From NCBI RefSeq assembly GCF_023036475.1, contig NZ_JAJQKI010000004.1, positions 248,001 through 312,000 on the forward strand: a DNA stretch of 64,000 nt, read 5' to 3'. The stretch is from Bacillus pinisoli (GTDB taxonomy: Bacteria; Bacillota; Bacilli; Bacillales; SA4). Shown here in pieces: positions 18,368-27,413 of the stretch. Within the stretch, counting starts at the first letter, position 1. Each line of letters opens with the position of its first letter. The position numbers were made by a program, and so were the translations under genes. The notes below the pieces were generated by a model, which worked only from the letters and a program-made list of their open reading frames with translations, did not search any database and was not told the origin of the DNA.

Positions 18368-18396
18368 ATGATATATCAATATTGATATCAGGTCAA
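18368..18396 (-). promoter_or_regulatory. qcrABC promoter with a palindrome in the spacer
   Basis: Minus strand: TTGACC (18391-18396), 17-base spacer, TATCAT (18368-18373). The spacer holds a perfect 16-bp palindrome ATATCAATATTGATAT (18373-18388), placed where a repressor could block polymerase. A Fur-like TGATAATGATATTAT stretch lies just upstream (about 18400-18415). Regulator identity is unknown. Confidence 0.55.
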
Positions 18397-18438
18397 TAAT
18401 ATCATTATCATTATAGCAGTCTAATATGTATTATCTTG

Positions 18439-18900
18439 CTAGTTCCTCCATGCGGATAACAATAATGGTACAATTTGTTGGATTTGGTCTGTCATAATTT
18501 GCTGCTTCACTTTCGAATCAACATGTTCTAAAGGAACTGCTGGAAGCCAAATTAACGCTTTTCCCATCTCATTTTCGAATTGCTGCCAACTAGCATCACT
18601 TGTTATATAAACAACATGTTTAAAATCTTGACCTGTTAAGGAATTTTTCCATTCTATCAGCCTTGAAAACTCCTTCTCAAGCTGCTGATCATCTTTTAAG
18701 TAAGTAAATGGTGGGATCAAAAAAACTCTTCCTTTAAACTGTCTTTCCAATTCATTTGTAAGAATAGAAATAAATTCACCATTTAATACAATGTTTTTCA
18801 TTTGGGTACCAGTCGAAATTGGAATGAGAGGTATAATCACTGTGTCTACATACTCTTTTGACTGTAAGTATAAATCTGCGTCAGCTGTTATCCACTTCAT
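18439..18900 (-). CDS. ypiF: YpiF, DUF2487 protein
   Basis: 153 residues starting MKWITADADLYLQSKEYVDT. Start 18900 is supported by GGGAGGG six bases upstream; a further in-frame start at 18969 has none. Soluble, no signal peptide. Conserved between ypiB and qcrA in Bacillus; function unknown. An array of CTTGC boxes separates it from ypiB. Confidence 0.87.
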   Translation of the reverse strand: MKWITADADLYLQSKEYVDTVIIPLIPISTGTQMKNIVLNGEFISILTNELERQFKGRVFLIPPFTYLKDDQQLEKEFSRLIEWKNSLTGQDFKHVVYITSDASWQQFENEMGKALIWLPAVPLEHVDSKVKQQIMTDQIQQIVPLLLSAWRN

Positions 18901-19147
18901 CGTAACCCTCCCTATAGAAGTCTCGATTTTATTAAACCATACTCTCTCTATATTTTCATCCACTATCAACTAGTCCATTCATGATTAGTGGCATTTCTTT
19001 ACATTCGTTCACAAAATGTTCTAATTTTGTTATTTTGTGTGCGATTGGAGATGGTTTTTGGATTTTTTGCTTGAGGTAGTTTGTTGTAGTTTCTAACTAG
19101 TCGATTTTGTTTGGGAATTTTATCTATTTTGGTTGTGTGGACTTTCT

Positions 19148-19675
19148 ATTTACTTGCGTCCTTAGCTTGTTTACTTGCGACTTTCATCTGTTTTCTTGCA
19201 ACTTCACTTCGTTTTCTTGCGTTCTCCCTATTTTCTTGCATCCTCGACTTCTTTTCTTGCGACTTTCATCTGTTTTCTTGCGACTTCACTTCCTTTTCTT
19301 GCGCTCTCCCTATTTTCTTGCATCCTCGACTTCTTTTCTTGCGACTTTCACCTGTTTTCTTGCGACTTCACTTCCTTTTCTTGCGTTCTCCCTATTTTCT
19401 TGCATCCTCGACTTCTTTTCTTGCGACTTTCATCTGTTTTCTTGCAACTTCACTTCGTTTTCTTGCGTTCTCCCTATTTTCTTGCATCCTCGACTTCTTT
19501 TCTTGCGACTTTCATCTGTTTACTTGCGACTTTCATCTGTTTTCTTGCAACTTCACTTCGTTTTCTTGCGCTCTCCCTATTTTCTTGCATCCTCGACTTC
19601 TTTTCTTGCGACTTTCATCTGTTTTCTTGCTACTTCACTACTTTTACTTGCGACTTCTCTCCATTTACTTTCGCC
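19148..19675 (+). repeat. CTTGC-box array 1 (26 boxes, 82-bp superrepeat)
   Basis: About 26 boxes of consensus TTTTCTTGCG (some TTTACTTGCG). First boxes start (C of CTTGC) at 19153, 19174, 19195, 19216, 19235, 19256, 19277, 19298, 19317: spacing 21, 21, 21, 19 repeating, an 82-bp four-box superunit present about five times with few substitutions. The plus strand is strongly pyrimidine-rich. All three plus frames are open only because the unit lacks stops; no gene is called. It lies between the ypiB terminator and ypiF. Bases 18901-19147 hold only a small inverted repeat (ACAAAAT/ATTTTGT, 19011-19030). Confidence 0.95.
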
Positions 19676-19708
19676 AACAAAAAAAAACACCTTGCTAACG
19701 CAAGGTGT
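19676..19708 (-). terminator. ypiB terminator
   Basis: AACACCTTGC pairs with GCAAGGTGTT around a 4-base loop, followed on the minus strand by nine Ts. It directly abuts CTTGC-box array 1. Confidence 0.88.
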
Positions 19709-19766
19709 TCCGTGTAAACGCTTGTATTTTCTGAGTTTGCTAAAACGAGTAACTCGTACGATATAA

Positions 19767-20306
19767 CTAGTGTAGTCGGTTTAACAATTCCGTCAATCTA
19801 ATAAACTCCTCTTGATCCTGCTTATCAAGAGCCTTATCAATCAAGGTAAGAAGCTTATCTCGTTGGAAGGTAAAGATTGATTCTTCGAGAAACTTCTCTG
19901 CCAGTTTTTTATCCTTATCGCTAATTCCTAGATGTTTTGGCATAAACGGGTTATCCTCTAGGACGAGGACATAATGAGAGGAGTGAAAGGATTCTCGGAA
20001 GTTTAACTGAATGTATATGTCTTCCTCACGATTCAGTCGGATATCATGAAATGATTTTTCAGCATCAGTAGTCATGACATTCTCTTTATAAAATCGGAAA
20101 GGCACATCATCTACACAGTGTGTTGACATGATAATTCCTTTTGGGCAGTACTGAGCCTGTTCAACAAAGTGTACTTTTTTCATTAATTGATCATGACTCA
20201 TTAAGTAATTGAGAATCCATACACACTCTCTTCTTTTTAGCTGATAATTATTTAGAAACCAACGAATAAATTCTTTTTTTTCATTTACAGATACAGGGGT
20301 TGCCAT
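19767..20306 (-). CDS. ypiB: YpiB, UPF0302 / IDEAL-domain protein
   Basis: 179 residues, soluble. The N-terminal UPF0302 domain ([19 protein letters not shown]) is followed by a C-terminal IDEAL domain ([17 protein letters not shown]). Function is not known. Start follows AGAGGAGGG. Downstream of ypiA but separated from it by a MITE copy, so cotranscription may be altered here. Confidence 0.9.
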   Translation of the reverse strand: MATPVSVNEKKEFIRWFLNNYQLKRRECVWILNYLMSHDQLMKKVHFVEQAQYCPKGIIMSTHCVDDVPFRFYKENVMTTDAEKSFHDIRLNREEDIYIQLNFRESFHSSHYVLVLEDNPFMPKHLGISDKDKKLAEKFLEESIFTFQRDKLLTLIDKALDKQDQEEFIRLTELLNRLH

Positions 20307-20354
20307 TGTTGTCCCTCCTCTGTTCTTAATGAGTTTAAGTGCTTTATTTACTTT

Positions 20355-20549
20355 AGGCTGTTTTCATATAGATTGTTGCTTTCGTAAAAATCCCAAAAGC
20401 CGGATTTTTACTTGGTAGCACAAAGTCTCTGCTTTAAATCTAGAGAGTTGTGCTCTTTTCTAACTTTTAAAAATCAGTTACTCATATTAAATATGGTGAA
20501 AATTACTGAAATATAAGATTGAAAAGCAACAAAGTTTAGAAAAGAGCCT
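20355..20549 (-). mobile_element. MITE-like element, copy B, with 6-bp target duplication
   Basis: 195 bp, opposite orientation to copy A (the GTAAAAATCC/GGATTTTTAC hairpin is at the left end). Ends AGGCTGTTTTC and GAAAAGAGCCT are imperfect inverted repeats. TACTTT flanks both sides (20349-20354 and 20550-20555). It fills the ypiA-ypiB spacer. Confidence 0.88.
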
Positions 20550-20591
20550 TACTTTTAAGATTCACCACTCTTAAATGAAACTCCTTCTTGC

Positions 20592-21854
20592 TTACAGGTC
20601 ATTTTCTAGCTGTAATACTAGCTCTTCGATATCAATTCGGGTTTTGTCTATGCTGAGTAAATGCATAAACTGTGTTAATGCTTCCTTTGTTAACCCTTCC
20701 TCTAAGAGAAAACGTCCATATTCTTCCAAGAAATCTGGTTGATCTTTAAAAAAAGTATATGCACTATGGTAGTGTTTTAATGCATCTGAATATTCTTCTA
20801 ATTCCTTCTTTGCAGTGGCTAAGTCCCAAATTAGTTGAGGATCTTCATCCCCTGTTTCCATTGCAGCCTCAACAAGTGGAACAACCTTTTCAAAGTCGCC
20901 CTCGTTCATATAAATTCTAGATAACAGAAACGCCGCTTCTACTGATTCATGATCTACTTCTCTTGCTTTCAGTAAGTAAGTTTTAGCCAGTTCGTAATTA
21001 CCAACCTTCATCTCAAGCTTTCCACCGTATACATATAACTCTTTATTATACTCATCTATTTTTAATCCATCCTGAACAGCCTCTTTAGCTTCTGTAAGCA
21101 GTTCCTCCGCTTCATAGGATTTGGCTAGCACTAAGTATAACGGGCTATAGGCTGGGTCCATGTCTTTTAAATCTAAGAGCTTATTAATTGCTGTTTTATA
21201 ATGTTCCGCTTGAAAGGCAGCACAGGCATATCCAAATAGACTATCTATTTCTACTTTATCAATTAAGCCTTTTTCATAATGAGTAAAGGCCTCCTCGAAT
21301 AAACCAGTAGCTGCATAACTTTCTGCCAGTCTTAAGTGAACATTTATGTCTCCAACATGTTCTTCCGTCTGTAGGACTCCCTCATAATAGGGTATGCTCT
21401 GTTTATAATTACCTCTGCCTGAGTAGAATTCTCCTAAAGCAAATGAAATAATTGCGTTATTTGGCAGTAACTCTTTCGCTTTTAGAAGCTTTTGTTCCGC
21501 CACTTCATCTAGACCTTGCATTTGATATAAATCTGCTAGTAATAACAAAGCTCTCGGATATTCTTCATCCTCTTCTTCCACATTGCTTAATAACTCAATT
21601 GATTGTTCCTCTTCATCAAGGTCAATATGAACTTCTGCAAGTAAAAGAAGTAGTTCACTTTCATTTGGGTATAAGTCAAGTAACGAGATTAATAGAGCTT
21701 TTGCTTCTTCTAAGAATCCAAATTGATAATAGGCTTCTGCCACACTATACTTCTCATCATCTGTTGCTTGTGGTAATAAGTTTGAAAGTTCGGCTAACCC
21801 TTTTTCTACTTCTCCGTATTCAACTAGTTCGATTGCTGCTTGTATTGTTTTCAT
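20592..21854 (-). CDS. ypiA: tetratricopeptide repeat protein YpiA
   Basis: 420 residues made almost wholly of TPR helical pairs (for example residues ~30-65, 100-170, 265-330), with acidic composition and no signal peptide or membrane segment. Conserved next to the aromatic supraoperon in Bacillus; it probably mediates protein-protein contacts, but the partner is unknown. Start follows GAGGGAG. Confidence 0.88.
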   Translation of the reverse strand: MKTIQAAIELVEYGEVEKGLAELSNLLPQATDDEKYSVAEAYYQFGFLEEAKALLISLLDLYPNESELLLLLAEVHIDLDEEEQSIELLSNVEEEDEEYPRALLLLADLYQMQGLDEVAEQKLLKAKELLPNNAIISFALGEFYSGRGNYKQSIPYYEGVLQTEEHVGDINVHLRLAESYAATGLFEEAFTHYEKGLIDKVEIDSLFGYACAAFQAEHYKTAINKLLDLKDMDPAYSPLYLVLAKSYEAEELLTEAKEAVQDGLKIDEYNKELYVYGGKLEMKVGNYELAKTYLLKAREVDHESVEAAFLLSRIYMNEGDFEKVVPLVEAAMETGDEDPQLIWDLATAKKELEEYSDALKHYHSAYTFFKDQPDFLEEYGRFLLEEGLTKEALTQFMHLLSIDKTRIDIEELVLQLENDL

Positions 21855-21901
21855 TTTGCTCCCTCTATTAAAAAACTTGTGATTTACGAACAGAGCCTAA
21901 A

Positions 21902-22798
21902 TTAAAAGCTCGAGTCATAAAATCCTGGTACTTTTACCGTGATTCTTTGTCCGAAGCCAGGATTGATAAAATATTGTTCATTCACTTTTATAGTCCGTCC
22001 CTTTTGAACGGTTATAATAGGATTACTCATATCATAGTTAACTTCTGCCTGATTCGCAAATTCCCTGCTTTTTTCTGCATATAAATTGTAATCTAAATCA
22101 CCACCAATTCGTAATTCTCCTTTTAGTGGCGAGATTCCAATTTTTCTTATTACATTTAACTCGAGTGGTACACCTGGAGCAGGACAACTCGGTATTGTCG
22201 GAATACTTTCCTCATGAAGTAAAGTTTTCCAGTTCTCTGTTAATCTTCTTACCTTCCCCTTTGAAGGCTCGTCTTGCCATATGGGGACTATGGACAGAAA
22301 ATAAGGATATAGAGCATCTCTAATCCATGCCCATGCAATTTGGTACATATCTACCTCCTGTAGCTCTACAAACAGAACAGGGATCTTTAGCCTTTTACAT
22401 TGCCTAATAAAACTTGGCGTAAGTGCCCTGGAGGGGATTTTTACAGCAATACAATAATCAATGGGACTATTAATCATTAAGTGAGCTATTCTCTTAACAG
22501 CTACTTGTAGCTCACTCTCATACTGTGCTGTGACAGTTACCACAATTGTTGTACATCCCTTACTTATAAGTTTCTTCACATGTTCCTTAAGTGCCAAAGC
22601 AGATGATACATGTTCAATTTGGAAGTCTAGCATTACATGGCCAGGGGTTAATAGATATGGGGAAGCATCCATCTTTAATAAATTTACGTTGTCCATATGG
22701 GGTCTAATATACTCTATTTTATTATTTTTTATAGAGAAGGAGCATTGAATAATTTCCAGTTCTTTTATCACGTTGGCACGGTCAATAACATAAGGCAT
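21902..22798 (-). CDS. amidohydrolase-like protein lacking metal-binding residues
   Basis: 298 residues; start follows GAGGAGGG. The N-terminus resembles the beta-sandwich of dihydroorotase/hydantoinase-type amidohydrolases (FSIKNNKIEYIRP, then SPYLLTPGHVMLDFQIEH where active enzymes have LPGxxDxHxH). The metal histidines are replaced, and the catalytic barrel appears shortened. The C-terminus returns to a beta-rich region (IITVQKGRTIKVNEQYF). No known gene symbol fits. It sits between aroA and ypiA. I infer a non-catalytic derivative; role unknown. Confidence 0.6.
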   Translation of the reverse strand: MPYVIDRANVIKELEIIQCSFSIKNNKIEYIRPHMDNVNLLKMDASPYLLTPGHVMLDFQIEHVSSALALKEHVKKLISKGCTTIVVTVTAQYESELQVAVKRIAHLMINSPIDYCIAVKIPSRALTPSFIRQCKRLKIPVLFVELQEVDMYQIAWAWIRDALYPYFLSIVPIWQDEPSKGKVRRLTENWKTLLHEESIPTIPSCPAPGVPLELNVIRKIGISPLKGELRIGGDLDYNLYAEKSREFANQAEVNYDMSNPIITVQKGRTIKVNEQYFINPGFGQRITVKVPGFYDSSF

Positions 22799-22949
22799 TT
22801 TAAACCCTCCTCAATAAGCTAGTCCATAAATATACCCTTATGACAGGCTATGAGCGAAAAGAGGAAAGTATGATTAAATCATGGTGCCTAAGAACAAAAG
22901 GCGCAAGCGCCCCGGTTAGGTTTTTTTATAATTTCCTAAACAAGAACAA

Positions 22950-22981
22950 AGAGACTGTCAACCAGGTGATTGACAGTCTCT
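22950..22981 (-). terminator. hairpin downstream of aroA, end of the aromatic supraoperon
   Basis: AGAGACTGTCAA pairs perfectly with TTGACAGTCTCT around 8 bases; the following minus-strand sequence (TTGTTCTTG) is only moderately T-rich. A GC-rich palindrome GGCGCAAGCGCC (22903-22914) lies further downstream. Confidence 0.7.
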
Positions 22982-22985
22982 TACG

Positions 22986-24275
22986 TTATTTCACTAATTT
23001 TTCAATATGTTCAAAAAAGGTTGGGTAGGAGACAGCGATCGCTTCTGTGTCTTCAATAAACATGTCACCTTCAGATAGAAGTGACGCAATTGCAAGCATC
23101 ATACCAATACGATGGTCACCGTGGCTATTTACCTCAGCACCACGTAATGTTCCTTTTTTACCGTGTATAATCATACCATCATCTGTAGCCTCAATGACCG
23201 CACCAAGTTTTGATAACTCATTAACAACTGTATCAATCCGATTTGTTTCCTTGACCTTTAACTCACTAGCATCTTTAATGACAGTCATACCTTCTGCTTG
23301 CGTGGCTAAAAGTGCAATAATAGGTATCTCATCAATTAAACGTGGGATGACATCACCACTAATTTCTATACCTTTTAGCGTAGACGTTGAAATAGTCAGA
23401 TCTGCAAAAGGCTCAAAATTCTCTTCACGTTTATTTTCTACCTTAATGTTTGCCCCCATTTGCTCAAGAACTTCAATAATTCCAATTCTTGAAGGATTAA
23501 TGCCTACATTCTTTAAGACGATCTCACTATTTGGAACAATAGCTCCCGCTACTAGAAAGAAAGCCGCAGATGAAATATCACCTGGAACAAAAACGGAGGT
23601 AGCCTGTAATGATTGTCCGCCTTCAATTGAAACAGAATGGCCTTCTACTTGAACATCGATACCAAATGCTTTTAACATTCTTTCCGTGTGATCTCTGGAT
23701 TGATGAGGTTCTGTCACGGTTGTGATTCCTTCACCGTTTAGTCCCGCTAATAAGATAGCAGATTTCACTTGAGCACTGGCTACAGGTGATTGATAGGTTA
23801 ATCCCTTTAAACTTCCACCTCTGATAGAAATTGGTGTAAACTGACCGTCTTCTCTTCCATCTATTTTAGCGCCCATTTCTCGTAATGGATTTGTCACACG
23901 CTTCATCGGTCGCTTAGCAATAGAAGCATCACCAATTAGGCACGCATGAAGGGGAAGCCCTGCTAGTATACCAAGTATAAGTCGAGTTGTCGTTCCAGAA
24001 TTCCCAACATCTAGTATCTCTTTTGGTTCCAATAAGCCTTCAAACCCATTTCCCTGAATTGTCACGCTCTCTCCGTTTCTTTGAATGTTTACCCCCATCT
24101 TTTCAAAACATGAGATCGTACTTAAACAATCCTCTCCTGGCAAAAAGTGTTCAACTGTAGTGGTTCCATTTGCAATAGATCCAAACATAACTGCACGATG
24201 GGAAATAGATTTATCCCCTGGAACGTGTATCTCCCCATTTAACGTTGAATTAAAGTAATTTACCTTCTTCATCAT
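22986..24275 (-). CDS. aroA: 3-phosphoshikimate 1-carboxyvinyltransferase (EPSP synthase)
   Basis: 429 residues (called aroE in B. subtilis). Joins phosphoenolpyruvate to shikimate-3-phosphate. Signature segments [24 protein letters not shown] (PEP/glyphosate loop region) and KVKETNRI are present. Last gene of the supraoperon, 12 bases after tyrA. Two tandem ATGs; the first is used given GGAGAC spacing. Confidence 0.96.
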   Translation of the reverse strand: MMKKVNYFNSTLNGEIHVPGDKSISHRAVMFGSIANGTTTVEHFLPGEDCLSTISCFEKMGVNIQRNGESVTIQGNGFEGLLEPKEILDVGNSGTTTRLILGILAGLPLHACLIGDASIAKRPMKRVTNPLREMGAKIDGREDGQFTPISIRGGSLKGLTYQSPVASAQVKSAILLAGLNGEGITTVTEPHQSRDHTERMLKAFGIDVQVEGHSVSIEGGQSLQATSVFVPGDISSAAFFLVAGAIVPNSEIVLKNVGINPSRIGIIEVLEQMGANIKVENKREENFEPFADLTISTSTLKGIEISGDVIPRLIDEIPIIALLATQAEGMTVIKDASELKVKETNRIDTVVNELSKLGAVIEATDDGMIIHGKKGTLRGAEVNSHGDHRIGMMLAIASLLSEGDMFIEDTEAIAVSYPTFFEHIEKLVK

Positions 24276-24287
24276 TAACCAGTCTCC

Positions 24288-25388
24288 TTACTGTGTTACG
24301 TATGTTTCATATTTGTTTAATTCTAAGCAGTTTTTTGCTCGATGTCGATCTTCTTCTGTTTGAAAGCTTAAGCGAAGGACCCCGTATATATCTTCTCTCG
24401 CTTCTATGATTCGAATGTTCGTTATGCTAATCTTGTTTTCTGCCAGTATGGCTGTAACTTCAGAAATTACGCCTGGATAATCGGGAACATCTACAAATAA
24501 ATCATAAAAAGAAGGAATGGCGCCTTTCGTCTTACTTGGAAGTCCATCTCTAAAAGATTTAGCTGTTTCAAAATAATCATAAATTCGATCTGCGTCAGTA
24601 GTCTCTATCATCGTACGGACCGTTTCCATTTCTTTCATCCATTTATTGAATAGCTGTAGCAACTGTTCTCGGTTATGTAGTAGAATATCTCTCCACATGG
24701 TTGGACTAGAGGATGCAATTCTTGTAATATCTCTAAACCCTCCTGCTGCAAGTCGGCTTATATCATGTTTCTCGTTTTGATAAGTGGCCACATTATGAAC
24801 GAGACTCGCTGCAATAATATGTGGAAAATGACTGATTAATCCTGCTATTTGATCATGCTCTTCTGCCGTCATTTCAATGAAATGAGCCTTTGTTCCAACT
24901 AGTAAGTGCTTTAAAGAATCAATGGCAACTCTTGGGGTAGTAGGACTCGGAGTTAGGATATAAAATGCATTCTCAAACAAATGAGCTTTTGAGGATTCTA
25001 CCCCTGTTTTATGTGAACCAGCCATGGGATGACCGCCAATAAAGTAGACTTCGTCTTGGTTTAGAATCGCACTCTTTTGAACGATTTGTGTTTTGGTACT
25101 GCCAACATCTGTTATAATTACCCCTTTCTTAAGTGGTAAGTCAGCAAGTGTTACGAGTAGCTGCTCGGTTTGCGTAACCGGCGTGGATATAATAATATAA
25201 TCTGCCTTACTAATTTCAGTCGAATAGTCTGTTGTAGTCTCATCCACCACATGAAGAGCCTGGGCAAGCTTTAAGCGCTCCATTTGGATATCGTATCCTA
25301 CAATCGTTACATCTCTTTCTCTTTTAATAGCTAGACCAATGGAACCTCCGATTAAGCCGAGGCCAATAAGTAAAACTCGTTTCTTCAT
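24288..25388 (-). CDS. tyrA: prephenate dehydrogenase with C-terminal ACT domain
   Basis: 366 residues. NAD-binding GLGLIGGSIGLA at residues 8-19, catalytic-domain GGHPMAGS, and a C-terminal ACT domain from about residue 295 (DVPDYPGVISEVTAIL) that probably senses tyrosine. Oxidatively decarboxylates prephenate to 4-hydroxyphenylpyruvate. Follows hisC after a gap containing a strong hairpin. Confidence 0.95.
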   Translation of the reverse strand: MKKRVLLIGLGLIGGSIGLAIKRERDVTIVGYDIQMERLKLAQALHVVDETTTDYSTEISKADYIIISTPVTQTEQLLVTLADLPLKKGVIITDVGSTKTQIVQKSAILNQDEVYFIGGHPMAGSHKTGVESSKAHLFENAFYILTPSPTTPRVAIDSLKHLLVGTKAHFIEMTAEEHDQIAGLISHFPHIIAASLVHNVATYQNEKHDISRLAAGGFRDITRIASSSPTMWRDILLHNREQLLQLFNKWMKEMETVRTMIETTDADRIYDYFETAKSFRDGLPSKTKGAIPSFYDLFVDVPDYPGVISEVTAILAENKISITNIRIIEAREDIYGVLRLSFQTEEDRHRAKNCLELNKYETYVTQ

Positions 25389-25456
25389 GTAATCACCTGC
25401 TCTTGTTTATAGCTCAAATGGCTCTTTAATACCCACACAACGATAAATATGTAGAC

Positions 25457-25485
25457 AAACAGGTAGGTTCACCACCTACCTGTTT
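25457..25485 (-). terminator. hairpin between hisC and tyrA
   Basis: AAACAGGTAGGT pairs perfectly with ACCTACCTGTTT around 5 bases. It lies inside the supraoperon, with only TTTG after it, so it may be a partial terminator or a processing/stabilising structure that lowers tyrA-aroA expression relative to trp genes. Confidence 0.55.
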
Positions 25486-25494
25486 GTTCGCCTA

Positions 25495-26583
25495 TTATTT
25501 AGTCAATAGTTCTCTTAATACAGAAATAATGCCTTCATTCTCTTCCTCAGTACCAACAGTAACTCGAATGCTCGTTGGGAATCCAAGTGCGTTACCGGAC
25601 CTAACGATATACCCTCTCTCTAACAGGTATTGGAAAACTTCATTCCCCTGTAGGGTCTTAAAATCAATTAGAATGAAGTTACCTTGTGAAGGATAATAGG
25701 ATAGATTTTGTTCGTTACAGAAAGACTCAAATTGCTGCAGCCCTTTACGGTTTTTAGCTCGACACTCTGCAACGAATTGTTGATCATTTAACGATGCAAT
25801 GGCAGCAGCCTGGGCAATTCTTGATGTATTAAACGGTTCTCTTGCTGGTTCAACCTGACGGATAAAGTCTGCATTCCCAATACCGTAACCAATACGTAAA
25901 CTTGCAAGTCCATATACTTTAGAAAATGTGCGAAGAATCATCACATTTGAATATTGTTGCAACAAAGGAACTGTTTCTAAGAATTCCTCTGAATCTATAT
26001 ATTCATAATACGCTTCATCAAGTACGACTAAAGTACTTTTAGGAACACGCTCCATGAAAGATAAGAGATCATCTTTTTTAATTAAATTCCCAGTAGGGTT
26101 ATTTGGACTACATACCCAAACAATTCGTGTATTTTCATCTATTTGCTTTAACATGCCTTCTAGATCATGGTTTCCATCTATTAGCTCAACTTCTCTAATT
26201 TCTGCTCCCTCAATAACAGCATTATGCTTATATTGTGGGAATGTAGGAGTAGCCATTACTGTATTTGTTTCTGGTGTTAATAGTGCACGGCAAAGGATTA
26301 AAATGATCTCATCTGAACCATTACCAAAAATTAATTGGTTTGCTTCTACGTTTAGATGATTAGCAATTGTTTCACGTAGGCTCGTTGCATATCCATCAGG
26401 ATATAATGCTAAATGTTCAATTGCTTCTTTAATTGCTTCCTTTGCTGCAGGAGAACAACCAAATGGATTTTCATTCGATGCAAGCTTCACAATTTTTTCT
26501 AGACCGTATTCTCTTTTGACTTCTTCAATTGGTTTTCCTGGTTGATAAGGTTTCAAAGATATTAGCTGTTTTTTCACTTCCAT
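25495..26583 (-). CDS. hisC: histidinol-phosphate aminotransferase (broad aromatic aminotransferase)
   Basis: 362 residues, PLP-dependent class [10 protein letters not shown], the DEAYYEY loop and the Schiff-base lysine motif [17 protein letters not shown] are intact. Placed between trpA and tyrA, as in B. subtilis, where HisC serves both histidine synthesis and phenylalanine/tyrosine transamination; the same dual role is inferred here. Confidence 0.95.
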   Translation of the reverse strand: MEVKKQLISLKPYQPGKPIEEVKREYGLEKIVKLASNENPFGCSPAAKEAIKEAIEHLALYPDGYATSLRETIANHLNVEANQLIFGNGSDEIILILCRALLTPETNTVMATPTFPQYKHNAVIEGAEIREVELIDGNHDLEGMLKQIDENTRIVWVCSPNNPTGNLIKKDDLLSFMERVPKSTLVVLDEAYYEYIDSEEFLETVPLLQQYSNVMILRTFSKVYGLASLRIGYGIGNADFIRQVEPAREPFNTSRIAQAAAIASLNDQQFVAECRAKNRKGLQQFESFCNEQNLSYYPSQGNFILIDFKTLQGNEVFQYLLERGYIVRSGNALGFPTSIRVTVGTEEENEGIISVLRELLTK

Positions 26584-26600
26584 TTATAATGGCTCCTCTC

Positions 26601-27413
26601 TTAAACTGCCGAAATAGGAGATATAATGGACTTTACATAATCCTCAAATTCTTGTAATGCTGCAACATGAGTATCAGGATTTTGAATATTAGCTTCTAAT
26701 TCAGACAGCTTTTTTAAGAGAGCACTCCCCACAATCACACCATCACACACAGGTAATAAATTTGTCACCTGTTCTGCATTTGATATACCAAACCCAACTG
26801 CCACTGGTATGTTCGCGTGTTTTTTTACTGATTCAAGGAATGGGTAGACACTGTCATGCAATTCTTTACGTACACCTGTCACGCCTAAAGAGGATACACA
26901 ATATAGAAACCCTTCAGCTTCACTTGCAATCATCTCAATACGTTTCTCTGATGTAGGTGCAACTAAGGATAGCAAGAACATTCCTTCTTCTTTACACTTT
27001 GTACGTAACCGGCCACTCTCTTCAAAAGGTAGATCTGGAACTAAAAGTCCATCAATATCATTTTCTTTCGCTAAAGCGAAAAAGGATTCTTCCCCTAATT
27101 GTAGCACAGGATTATAGTACGTAAAAAGTATAATTGGTATTTCTACACCTTTTTTTCTCATTACACTTACTAGATTCATCGCTCTTTTAATAGACATTCC
27201 ATTTTTTAATGCTTTTGCAGCAGCAGCTTGGATGATGGGCCCATCAGCAAGAGGGTCTGAATAGGGAACCCCTAACTCCAACGCTTGTGCACCTAACTTT
27301 TGTAGCATCAGAGCTAACTCGACTGTTGTATCTTCATCTGGAAATCCTGCTACAATAAACGGAACAAATAAAAATTCAGTAGCTGGAATTGTTCTTTTCA
27401 CTGAAGTAGTCAT
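26601..27413 (-). CDS. trpA: tryptophan synthase alpha chain
   Basis: 270 residues, TIM barrel that cleaves indole-3-glycerol phosphate. Catalytic Glu is in ALELGVPYSDPLADGP together with the Asp of the same motif; phosphate loop GFGISNAEQV is visible. Its ATG overlaps the trpB stop (TAATG), which fits coupled synthesis of the alpha2beta2 enzyme. Confidence 0.96.
   Translation of the reverse strand: MTTSVKRTIPATEFLFVPFIVAGFPDEDTTVELALMLQKLGAQALELGVPYSDPLADGPIIQAAAAKALKNGMSIKRAMNLVSVMRKKGVEIPIILFTYYNPVLQLGEESFFALAKENDIDGLLVPDLPFEESGRLRTKCKEEGMFLLSLVAPTSEKRIEMIASEAEGFLYCVSSLGVTGVRKELHDSVYPFLESVKKHANIPVAVGFGISNAEQVTNLLPVCDGVIVGSALLKKLSELEANIQNPDTHVAALQEFEDYVKSIISPISAV

Noticed and set aside
19148..19675. 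CRISPR array
   Set aside because: Conserved boxes are only ~9-10 bp, the intervening sequences repeat rather than being unique, spacing is ~21 bp and no cas genes are present.
19107..19766. Three long plus-strand reading frames (180-219 residues) across CTTGC-box array 1
   Set aside because: All three frames are open at once because the repeat unit has no stop codons; translations are low-complexity repeats of Phe, Leu, Ser and Cys with no ribosome sites.
22903..22914. GGCGCAAGCGCC palindrome containing CGCAAG, as a possible single CTTGC box
   Set aside because: It is an isolated GC-rich palindrome without the T-tract or phased neighbours of the arrays.
22840..23028. 62-residue plus-strand open frame
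   Set aside because: It runs through the aroA terminator hairpin into aroA antisense and has no family resemblance.
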